From contig JAOZSS010000033.1 in NCBI GenBank assembly GCA_029939545.1, forward strand, positions 1 through 17,025: 17,025 nucleotides of DNA, written 5' to 3'. This DNA is from Kiritimatiellia bacterium. Its GTDB lineage: Bacteria; Verrucomicrobiota; Kiritimatiellia; UBA8416; JABMPJ01. Below the pieces are notes generated by a model. The model was not told the origin of the DNA and did not search any database. It was given only the letters and a program-made list of their open reading frames with translations. Positions 5,513 to 12,416 of this stretch are shown piece after piece. The translations under genes and the position numbers were made by a program. The stretch's first letter is position 1. Each line of letters starts with the position of its first letter.

Positions 5513-5913
5513 AGTACAAATCCAACGAGAGGAGCAAACGAGCAGGCGGCAGTCCTGAAGGGACTGCGGCTCACGGATGCCGAGCTCATTCATACGTCAG
5601 TGATCGCGGATCTCAGCTATATCGAGCGCAAGCTGAACTGCGCAGCCGCGTTGCTTGACGAACCGGACAAGGCTCTCGCTCAACTGTTGCTGGCGCAGAC
5701 ACGCGGCGTCCAGACGGTTGTCAACGAGACCGACGACCCGCTGGTCGAAGTACAACACGCGCTGCGGCTGGCCGAGCGCATGGTTGAGGAGGGCAAACAC
5801 GAAGCGGTACAGGACAACCTGCGACTGGCGCGGTGGAGGCGATCCGTGAATTCTGGGAGCGAAGCGTCAGTTGGTTCCGGGGTGAGCCTGGTCAAGCTCA
5901 CGTTGTGGATTAA
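5513..5913 (+). pseudogene. YfdX-like protein, start codon lost and frameshifted
   Basis: From 5513 to about 5830 one frame encodes an all-helical protein: GLRLTDAELIHTSVIADLSY, then LLDEPDKALAQLLLAQTRGVQ, VNETDDPLVEVQHALRLAER and EEGKHEAVQDNLRLA. This resembles the second half of YfdX proteins (a short 'TxV' strand, two helical repeats, then DPL). At about 5828-5835 the sense passes to the -1 frame, which continues naturally as AVEAIREFWERSVSWFRGEP to TAA at 5911-5913. The uninterrupted frame beyond that point (to 5968) is basic and unlike any family I know. No ATG, GTG or TTG begins the protein: AGT at 5513 stands 7 nt after AAGGA, where ATG would be expected. Either the gene is decaying or two sequencing errors are present. 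Full proteins would be about 130 residues. YfdX accompanies sHsp and DegP genes in tLST islands. Confidence 0.6.
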
Positions 5914-5984
5914 GATGCGGCAGAACCGTCGGAGGATGCCGGAAAACCGAAAAGGGGCAAGAAGGTAGCCGGGTAGCGGCAGCA

Positions 5985-6014
5985 GGGCCGGGGCTCAGAG
6001 GTGAGTTCCGGCCC
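5985..6014 (+). repeat. 13-pair hairpin upstream of the HPF-sigma gene
   Basis: GGGCCGG (5985-5991) pairs with CCGGCCC (6008-6014), followed inward by two G-T pairs and CTCA/TGAG around the loop GAGG. No T-tract follows. It is about 80 nt before the start at 6094, so it belongs to the leader or marks processing between the genes. Confidence 0.55.
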
Positions 6015-6093
6015 CAGCGGCTGGCGCGGATGACGCCGTGTGCCTGATGACAGGCTTCGCTGTCCCGTGCTCAGAGCAACAGGAGGTGAGTGA

Positions 6094-7239
6094 ATGACAA
6101 TGAACTGGAATATTGTGAATCGAACGGGACAGGCATCCGACTCGCTTGTGACGAAGTTGCGACCGAAGATTTCGAAACTTGAGAAACTGCTGACCCATTT
6201 TCCCGAGGACGCGGTCCATCTACAGGTCATTCTGGACACAAGAACGTCTGACAAGACGTACCAGATTGGACTGAATCTGCGCGTGCCTTCGGATGTGCTG
6301 CATGTCGGCTCTGAATCAAAGAGTCTGGTGGGAGCATTTGATGATGCCGTGAAAACGCTCGTGCGCCGTCTCAAACGGCTCAAGGCACGCTACCGACGGG
6401 ATCACGCGTGGAAGCATCGCTCCAGCAGCCCCATGCCCGAGCAGGCCGCAGTATTCACCGATAGTCCTCTGCCTGAAAGCGATGGACCACAGACACATAC
6501 CGACGCGGTCGTGGAGGTACTCAAGGAGGATTATGAACGCTTGCTGGGGTTTGTTGCCCGTCAACTCAATGAATATGTCCTGTCGGGAACAATCAGAAAA
6601 GGCGCAATCGAACCGGCAGACATTGTGGATCGCGTGGCCGAGCAGGTCCTAAGCGACGCGAATCGCAAACCTGCATCCATGGATTATCGGACATGGTGTT
6701 CCTCTCTCGCCTTCCAGCAGACTCGAAGTGCCATCCGGCAGTACTCGGAAGCGATGGCCATTCAGGTTCCGGTGGATCTTGATGCGGCACCGGAGCACGC
6801 ACCGGCTGGAGAGGATGACATGGAGCCGGAGGCGTTTGCGCTGAACCTGCTTCAGAGACAATTGGAGCCGGATGAATTGACCTTGGCTGATACAATTCCC
6901 GATCCGCACATTGAAGCACCGGATTCCCGCGTGGTGAAAAATGAACTCCTGAGTAGTCTCAGTGAAATGTCCCGACGCTGGCCCAAGGTTGAGCGCGAAA
7001 TGTTCCAATTGCATTTCATGGAAGGGCTGAGCATTGACGACGTTGCGCATGCATTCGCCTGTGACCGTGAAGCGGTTGAGGCGTCTGTTTCCAATCTCCG
7101 TGCCCGGTTGCGTACAGTCGTATCTGGCATGGCTGGTGGGCAGTGCGGAGGTGAGACGATACCGGAGCAGGTTGCGGCATACAGCACACATCTCGACAGC
7201 CTTGCGGCAGGCACCGTCGGTGATCCGGGGTATAAGTGA
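6094..7239 (+). CDS. fusion of an HPF/RaiA ribosome-hibernation domain with sigma-factor-like regions
   Basis: 381 residues. The N-terminal part (about 17-108) reads as an S30AE/HPF domain: LRPKISKLEKLLTHFPEDAV, a strand with LQVILDTRTSDKTYQIGLNL, RVPSDVLHVGSESKSLVGAF and DDAVKTLVRRLKRL, the basic helix that contacts 16S rRNA in this family. A linker (109-137) follows. Residues about 138-222 resemble sigma-70 region 2 (YERLLGFVARQLNEYV, IEPADIVDRVAEQVL, WCSSLAFQQTRSAIRQY). Residues about 282-341 resemble region 4, a helix-turn-helix: REMFQLHFMEGLSIDDVAHA followed by VEASVSNLRARLR. An acidic stretch (236-275) separates regions 2 and 4. The start follows AGGAGGTGAG. HPF domains silence ribosomes, sigma regions bind RNA polymerase and DNA; how both work in one chain is unknown. 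Region 2 and 4 calls are by pattern only. Confidence 0.75.
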   Translation: MTMNWNIVNRTGQASDSLVTKLRPKISKLEKLLTHFPEDAVHLQVILDTRTSDKTYQIGLNLRVPSDVLHVGSESKSLVGAFDDAVKTLVRRLKRLKARYRRDHAWKHRSSSPMPEQAAVFTDSPLPESDGPQTHTDAVVEVLKEDYERLLGFVARQLNEYVLSGTIRKGAIEPADIVDRVAEQVLSDANRKPASMDYRTWCSSLAFQQTRSAIRQYSEAMAIQVPVDLDAAPEHAPAGEDDMEPEAFALNLLQRQLEPDELTLADTIPDPHIEAPDSRVVKNELLSSLSEMSRRWPKVEREMFQLHFMEGLSIDDVAHAFACDREAVEASVSNLRARLRTVVSGMAGGQCGGETIPEQVAAYSTHLDSLAAGTVGDPGYK

Positions 7240-7266
7240 TCTGTGTCCTCCCCTCATTTTTCTCAC

Positions 7267-7335
7267 CCATTGATACCGCCTTCGGTACGCTCCTGGCGTT
7301 ATGCCGATGCGCGCCTCGAATGTCCTGGTTGTGAG
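7267..7335 (-). pseudogene. possible AraC-family C-terminal remnant
   Basis: The minus strand encodes LTTRTFEARIGITPGAYRRR, which matches the end of the AraC/XylS DNA-binding domain (F-x-R-x-F-x-x-x-x-G-x-T-P-x-x-Y-R). The preceding helices are not in this frame. The rest of the gap 7240-7490 shows no intact gene and no clear terminator between the two convergent genes. Confidence 0.35.
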
Positions 7336-7490
7336 CGTGCACCAGGCTGCCACCAATGGTTCCGACTTGGTCTTTGATGCGTCCGTCGAGTGAAGCTGTC
7401 GCGCGGTTCAGCGGATTGAACGGGAGCCGATGCGCCCTACTGCGGGACGACAAGGATGTGGCCTGTTGAAGCGGGATCAGTACCCGCAGA

Positions 7491-10463
7491 TCATTCGCCC
7501 TTGAGAATATCGCGGATCGCTAGCGGGTGGTCGGTCATCTCGCTGTTGGCGGCTTCGAGCTTGTCGCGGCTGGAGACGACGCATGTGGCGGCTTGGGGTC
7601 GTCCCGCTTCGAGGGTCTCGAGCAGAGCGCGGCGGGCTTCCGCAGGCGTTACCGACTTCATCCGTTCATAGCGTCGCTCGCGCACGTCGTGGGTGATGCC
7701 CGCCAGGTGGCGTATGAGCGCGTCGTGTGTGGCGGCGGCGGGACGGATGGGGCGGGTCATGTCCTTGGCCGTGGCGATGATGGCGCGGTCGATATCGGTT
7801 TGCGTCCACGGGGCCGTCTCCACGAAATCCCTGGTCTTCTCAAACACATCGAGTGTGCGTGTGATGTGGGGGTCGTTGTACGACCCCATGGAGAGTCGGC
7901 CGTGGAACGGGTTGTGGTTGAAGTGTGCGCCGTAGGCGTTGCCCTTGAACCGGATCTCGCTGAGGATGTACTCCATGCGCACGAGATGTGACGCCACGGC
8001 CAGCACTGGCCCATCCGGATGCGAGAAGTGTGGAGCGGGCATCGCAAGGGCGCAGTGCGCCACTTGGATGGGGCCGGCCAGCCCTTCACGCGGCGGCACA
8101 TCATAGGGCACGAACCCGGTGGGGGCGGGTGAGGGAAGCCCTTCGGCCATCTGTCCGGCCCAGTCCGAAAGCGCGGACTGTATGGCCGTGAAGACGGTCG
8201 GCGATCCCGTAAAGCTGGCGCTCAACCGGTCCCGGTTGAGCAAGAAGCCGCGAATGGCTTCGACAGCGGCCATAACCTGCTCGCACTCGGAATCGAATCC
8301 GCCAACCAGGGTCTCCGCCAGGTCGAGCTGGGGCAGACCATGCATCACTTCTTCCAAGTGATCCTCGCTGTTGAGTCCGCGCGCGGCATGCGTGGCTGCC
8401 GTGCCGCTGCCGTTGTGCACCATGGCGGTGCGGCAGTGGGCCAGCATCTGCGCGAGGATGTCGTGAAGGCGCTCGCGGTTGCGCGGGTCGACCGCGAACA
8501 GGATGTCGTGCAGGAGCTCAAGCGCCGGGCCGATACGGTCGTCGAGTGTCTTCATCGATACCCGCAGGCCCCACACCGGCTCGTCCTCGCGCGTGGCATG
8601 GGTCATGAGGATGGGGATGCATCCGATGCCGCCGGTCGAAGCGGCCTTGCGGTGCGCGATGACCTCGTACCCGGAGCCCGCCGCTCCCATCTTAGTGATG
8701 GCCTCGGTATAGTGGGGCAGGCGGCTCCACAGGGCTTCGGGGAGTCCCTGCAGGCTGAAGTCGAGCATGAGTGTGTTGACGCCGTTGGACGGCACATCGT
8801 TTCGGAGCAGCGTGACAGGGCCGGCCGATTCTGTGGTGGTGGGAATGTGAACCAGGTCGGCCGGAAGGTCGGCGATGCCGAGCTGCGGCAGGGAGGCGAT
8901 CTGCGCGGGCGTATTCGGCTCGCTGTTCTCGCGGTCCAGCTCGGCCGCAGCTGCGGCGATCTTGCGCGCGTCGTCGTCGCTCATGCCCTTGCGTGTGTTT
9001 TGCATGCGCGCATCGAACGCGGCCTGCAGGCGGGCCTCGTGGTCCGGGTCGGGCGTCATCGTCACGGTGAGGCGGTGCGGGTTATCAATCAACAGCTCGC
9101 GAATCATGGTACTGAAGAGCGTGGGGTCTTCGCGATACCGGTCGCGGCAGGTCTGGAGGTGTTGCTGCATGCTGACGAAAGGAAGGGGATCGTTGCCGTA
9201 GAGCCAGCTCTGGATCACGTTGTCCATCACGTGTAGAGGGAAGAGCGATTGAATTTCGAGATACTGGTAGGCGGCCTGCTGGAAGGCGGCATCGATGGCG
9301 TCGGGGTCGATCCCCTTGTCGGCAATGCCGGCCAGCGTATCGAGGACGCACTGTTGAAAGGCGTCCCGATGGTCGGCTTCTGAGCCCTTCAGGCCAACAG
9401 AAAAAGTACCCTCGCAACCCATGGCGTCAGCGTGTGTCTGGACCAGGTCGATACCCAGGTTGGAATCGATCAGCGCCTTCTTTAGCGGCGCGGCTTCGTT
9501 GCCGACCAGGACCAGTTCCAGGACGCGCATCAGGACGGTGGTCACGGGATCGGCCGCGTCATAGGCGCGCCAGCTCGTGACGAGATAGGTCTTGTTGGTC
9601 AGGGGTTCGTCGTGTCCGACCGGGTAGGTGTCGGCGATGGCGCGCGGCGCATCCCACGCCGGCTGCCGGGCAATGGCGGGCTGTGCCCCGGTCGCGCTGA
9701 AGGCCGCGAGCCGGGGCTCGAGGAAGGCGAGATACTCCTCGGTGGGGATGTCGCCATACAGGAAGAACCGGGCGTTGGAGGGGTGGTAGATTGACCGGTG
9801 GAAGGTTAGCATCTCTTCGCGTGTCAGATCGGGAATGGCCACGGGGTCGCCGCCCGACTCGAGTCCGTAGATCGTGTCAGGAAAAAGCCCGCGTGACTGG
9901 GCGCGATAGAGACAAGCTTCGGGATTGGAGAAGGCACCCTTCATCTCGTTGTAGACGATCCCGTTGACGGTCAGGGCGCCGGCAGGCGCGGCCGGATCGA
10001 GCGGGGCAAGGTGGTGGGCCTCGCGGCGGAACGTCGTGTTGGAGAGCAGGGGATGAAACACGGCGTCGAAATACACATCGGCCAGGTTGAACAGGTCGCG
10101 CTTTACGTTGCTGGCGACCGGGTAATAGGTGCAGTCGGGCCCGGTCATGGCGTTGATGAAGGTCGCCATACTCATCTTGATCATCTCGAAGAAGGGCTCT
10201 TTCACAGGGAAGCGTTCCGACCCGGCCAGGACCGAATGCTCGAGGATGTGAGGCAAGCCCGTGTCGTCCGGTGGTGGGGTGGGGATGCTGATCGAGAAGA
10301 GATTCTCGGCATCGCTGTTATGGATGTGGAGCAGGCGAGCCCCGCTGCGCGGGTGATGGAGCTCGTAGGCGGTGGAGTGGAGGGCGGGTAGAGTAGTAAC
10401 CCGCGTCACCTCGAAGCCTCGTACGGTTTCGCCTTCTTTCAGCTTGTGATCAGCAGTGTCCAT
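7491..10463 (-). CDS. M16C zinc metalloprotease, presequence-protease (PreP) type
   Basis: 990 residues, close to the usual length of about 1000. The inverted zinc motif HxxEH is HILEH (72-76), with Glu75 as base and the third ligand Glu173 in VNGIVYNEMKGAFSNPE. SVLAGSERFPVKEPFFEM and MTGPDCTYYPVAS are typical of M16C. The C-terminal half holds the IRFKGNAYGAHF and MGSYNDP stretches that supply the conserved Arg/Tyr pair closing the active chamber. Members degrade free peptides of roughly 10-65 residues inside a closed two-half shell. No signal peptide is seen, so cytosolic action is likely. It is transcribed against its neighbours and convergent with the HPF-sigma gene. The start has only a weak SD (GGGGT). 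The closest-known bacterial relatives are usually annotated as peptidase M16. Confidence 0.93.
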   Translation of the reverse strand: MDTADHKLKEGETVRGFEVTRVTTLPALHSTAYELHHPRSGARLLHIHNSDAENLFSISIPTPPPDDTGLPHILEHSVLAGSERFPVKEPFFEMIKMSMATFINAMTGPDCTYYPVASNVKRDLFNLADVYFDAVFHPLLSNTTFRREAHHLAPLDPAAPAGALTVNGIVYNEMKGAFSNPEACLYRAQSRGLFPDTIYGLESGGDPVAIPDLTREEMLTFHRSIYHPSNARFFLYGDIPTEEYLAFLEPRLAAFSATGAQPAIARQPAWDAPRAIADTYPVGHDEPLTNKTYLVTSWRAYDAADPVTTVLMRVLELVLVGNEAAPLKKALIDSNLGIDLVQTHADAMGCEGTFSVGLKGSEADHRDAFQQCVLDTLAGIADKGIDPDAIDAAFQQAAYQYLEIQSLFPLHVMDNVIQSWLYGNDPLPFVSMQQHLQTCRDRYREDPTLFSTMIRELLIDNPHRLTVTMTPDPDHEARLQAAFDARMQNTRKGMSDDDARKIAAAAAELDRENSEPNTPAQIASLPQLGIADLPADLVHIPTTTESAGPVTLLRNDVPSNGVNTLMLDFSLQGLPEALWSRLPHYTEAITKMGAAGSGYEVIAHRKAASTGGIGCIPILMTHATREDEPVWGLRVSMKTLDDRIGPALELLHDILFAVDPRNRERLHDILAQMLAHCRTAMVHNGSGTAATHAARGLNSEDHLEEVMHGLPQLDLAETLVGGFDSECEQVMAAVEAIRGFLLNRDRLSASFTGSPTVFTAIQSALSDWAGQMAEGLPSPAPTGFVPYDVPPREGLAGPIQVAHCALAMPAPHFSHPDGPVLAVASHLVRMEYILSEIRFKGNAYGAHFNHNPFHGRLSMGSYNDPHITRTLDVFEKTRDFVETAPWTQTDIDRAIIATAKDMTRPIRPAAATHDALIRHLAGITHDVRERRYERMKSVTPAEARRALLETLEAGRPQAATCVVSSRDKLEAANSEMTDHPLAIRDILKGE

Positions 10464-10572
10464 GAGATTACCCCGTAAGTGCAGAAAGCCGGCAAGAATA
10501 GCCGAACCACATGCGAGATGGAAGTGTTATACGGAAGGAAGTGGCGAATCTGAGAAGTGGCGTATTCGCCTG

Positions 10573-10601
10573 CCCTCCATAGCCCGCAGGGCGTCGGAGG
10601 G
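10573..10601. repeat. extragenic palindrome between divergent genes
   Basis: CCCTCC (10573-10578) pairs with GGAGGG (10596-10601), with an inner stem GCCC (10582-10585) and GGGC (10589-10592) around GCA. The layout of outer stem, short internal loop and GC inner stem resembles the two hsp leader repeats (2099-2134, 2588-2623). It may belong to the same family of interspersed palindromes. Confidence 0.4.
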
Positions 10602-10633
10602 ATCTCCGGCCCCGGGCACCCCAAAACCCCTGC

Positions 10634-10663
10634 TTGACCTGCGCAGGCCGCTCAGCGTAACCT
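10634..10663 (+). promoter_or_regulatory. possible sigma70 promoter for ispD
   Basis: TTGACC (10634-10639) and TAACCT (10658-10663) are 18 nt apart, placing the start about 35 nt ahead of the ispD ATG. The match is fair only. Confidence 0.35.
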
Positions 10664-10704
10664 ACGGCACGGATGTAGGAAGAAGTTATAGGAAGTGTAG
10701 AGTC

Positions 10705-11400
10705 ATGAATTACGGTATTATTGTAGCAGGTGGACGCAGTGAGCGCATGGGCGCCAAGGTTGACAAGGCCTTTGTCAGTCTGGGCCCGCGCCCGGTGCTG
10801 GCCTATTCCCTTATGGCATTCGAGGAATGTCCAGATATTGACGGAGTGATCCTTGTGACGCGCAAAGAGCGCGTGAAGGCGGGTCGCAGCGTGGCGGAAA
10901 TGTTCGGGTGTGCCAAAGTGAAGGATGTGGTGGCGGGCGGCCCCATGCGCCAGATATCGGTCCAGAACGGGCTGGATGCGCTTCCCGAGGACGTCAAAAT
11001 TGTCGCCGTGCAAGATGGCGCCCGCCCTTGTGTGACGCCTGCATTGATTTCGGAGACGATTAAGTCGGCCAAGCGCTACGGATCGGGCGTGGCGGCTGTG
11101 CGAATTGCCGATACGGTAAAGCACGTGGAGCGCGGCCTAACGGTGACACGCACGGTCGATCGTTCCAAGCTGTGGGCCGTGCAGACACCCCAGACGTTCA
11201 AGCTCAGCCTTCTCAAGAGGGCCTTCGAACTCGTGAAAGAGAAGAACGCGACCATTACCGACGAGTCGTCGGCGGTTGAGTTGACCTCGCAGAAAGTGCG
11301 ACTGGTCCAGGCATCGGTATCGAACGTTAAGATCACAACGCCGGACGACTTGGTCATGGCCACCACTCTGCTCAACCTGCATCGGAACTTTGTCCCATGA
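10705..11400 (+). CDS. ispD: 2-C-methyl-D-erythritol 4-phosphate cytidylyltransferase
   Basis: 231 residues, the normal size. The enzyme joins CTP to MEP to give CDP-ME, the third step of the MEP isoprenoid pathway, in the cytosol. Visible motifs are the nucleotide loop IIVAGGRSERMG (4-15) with a following lysine (VDKAF). Others are VAVQDGARPCV (family 'VHDxARP'), IADTVK, LWAVQTPQTF, ITDESSAVE and VKITTPDDLVMA near the C-terminus. The His of the family VHDAARP motif is Gln here. The ATG at 10705 follows AGGAAG; the frame is open upstream, but that stretch is leader. Its stop overlaps the next start by 4 nt (ATGA), so the two are coupled. Confidence 0.93.
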   Translation: MNYGIIVAGGRSERMGAKVDKAFVSLGPRPVLAYSLMAFEECPDIDGVILVTRKERVKAGRSVAEMFGCAKVKDVVAGGPMRQISVQNGLDALPEDVKIVAVQDGARPCVTPALISETIKSAKRYGSGVAAVRIADTVKHVERGLTVTRTVDRSKLWAVQTPQTFKLSLLKRAFELVKEKNATITDESSAVELTSQKVRLVQASVSNVKITTPDDLVMATTLLNLHRNFVP

Positions 11401-12128
11401 AGTCAGCCCGCTACGCGGTCCTGGGAGACATACACGGAAATTGGGAGGCGCTCAGCACGGTCCTCGCGGACGCGTCTGAACAGGGCGTCACCGAGTACGT
11501 GTCGGTCGGCGATGTCGTTGGCTACAACGCCGATCCGGCGGCTTGTCTCAACAAGATACAGGAACTGGGCTGCGTAGTGGTCCGTGGCAACCACGATCAT
11601 TACTGCTCACACGAGGAATCACTGCACGACTTCCATCCCTTGGCCGCCAAGGTGATTAGCTGGACACGCGACCAGCTGGACGAGGATCAGATTGACTATC
11701 TGCGTCACCTGAAGATGCACGTCTCGATAGATGGGTTCACCCTTGTGCACAGTACGCTGGATATGCCGGAGCACTGGGGGTACGTGTTCGACACGTTGGA
11801 GGCGGAGGCCCATTTCAACTACCAGCACACGTCGGTCTGCTTCTATGGCCACACCCATGTGCCGGTGGTGTTCGACAAGCTCGGGCGTGTCACGCGTCGC
11901 AACACCGAAACGCTGAAGATCGAGATCGGGCACAAGTATTTCATCAACGTGGGCAGCGTTGGCCAGCCGCGCGACGGCGATCCCCGCTGCGCCTACGTGA
12001 TCTATGATTCTGACGCGAAGACCGTAGAGTTCCGTCGTTGCACCTACGATCTCCCGGCTGCCCAGTCCAAGATTCGCGCCGCCGGTCTTCCCGAGCGCCT
12101 CGCCGAACGCCTCGCGATCGGCAAGTAG
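11397..12128 (+). CDS. calcineurin-like metallophosphoesterase (YfcE/MJ0936-like)
   Basis: 243 residues with all metal-binding motifs of the family: GDIHGN (Asp11, His13), VGDVVGYN (Asp39), RGNHDH (Asn65, His66), LVHST (His118) and GHTH (152-154). The signature INVGSVGQPRDGDPRCAYVI closes the domain. Such enzymes use two metal ions to hydrolyse phosphodiesters or phosphomonoesters; the substrate cannot be read from sequence. The ATG overlaps the ispD stop (ATGA), and no independent SD is needed. Coupling to ispD suggests shared expression, not necessarily a shared pathway. Confidence 0.9.
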   Translation: MKSARYAVLGDIHGNWEALSTVLADASEQGVTEYVSVGDVVGYNADPAACLNKIQELGCVVVRGNHDHYCSHEESLHDFHPLAAKVISWTRDQLDEDQIDYLRHLKMHVSIDGFTLVHSTLDMPEHWGYVFDTLEAEAHFNYQHTSVCFYGHTHVPVVFDKLGRVTRRNTETLKIEIGHKYFINVGSVGQPRDGDPRCAYVIYDSDAKTVEFRRCTYDLPAAQSKIRAAGLPERLAERLAIGK

Positions 12129-12133
12129 GAGTC

Positions 12134-12163
12134 TTGACGCGGCAACCGGCTTTTGACTATCTT
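12134..12163 (+). promoter_or_regulatory. possible sigma70 promoter for ferredoxin
   Basis: TTGACG (12134-12139) and TATCTT (12158-12163) with an 18-nt spacer lie just after the phosphoesterase stop. Initiation near 12170 would place the hairpin at 12171-12190 at the very 5' end of the transcript. Confidence 0.4.
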
Positions 12164-12170
12164 ACCCACT

Positions 12171-12190
12171 TCGCACGGCATTTTGTGCGA
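12171..12190 (+). repeat. 5' leader hairpin before ferredoxin
   Basis: TCGCAC (12171-12176) pairs with GTGCGA (12185-12190) around an 8-nt loop. A hairpin at the first bases of a transcript commonly protects it from decay, which would suit a small abundant protein. Confidence 0.4.
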
Positions 12191-12219
12191 TGACTACAAC
12201 ACCTAACAGGAGTACCATA

Positions 12220-12393
12220 ATGGCATACGTGATTTCTGATGCATGCACGAAGTGCGGCAGCTGTGAGCCGGTTTGTCCGTCCGAGGCGATTGCCGAAGGC
12301 GACAGCAAGTACGTGATCGATCCCGAGAAGTGCGTGGATTGCGCACTGTGTGTGGATGAGTGCCCGGTCGAGGCTATCTCGGCCGGCGACTGA
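12220..12393 (+). CDS. 2[4Fe-4S] ferredoxin
   Basis: 57 residues, the classic clostridial-type size. Two CxxCxxCxxxCP motifs are present: Cys9, 12, 15, 19 (CTKCGSCEPVCP) and Cys38, 41, 44, 48 (CVDCALCVDECP). This small soluble protein carries low-potential electrons. The ATG at 12220 follows AGGAG by 9 nt; an upstream in-frame ATG at 12190 lacks an SD and lies in the leader hairpin. The radical SAM gene begins within a few dozen bases after it, so this ferredoxin may be its electron donor (inference). Confidence 0.93.
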   Translation: MAYVISDACTKCGSCEPVCPSEAIAEGDSKYVIDPEKCVDCALCVDECPVEAISAGD

Positions 12394-12416
12394 TCCGTGC
12401 TACCGATCGTCCGGTT

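Noticed and set aside
8340..9236. 298-residue open frame on the plus strand
   Set aside because: It is antisense to the M16C protease, has the Arg/Val/Gly/His-rich makeup of a complement frame in GC-rich DNA, and has no recognisable domain.
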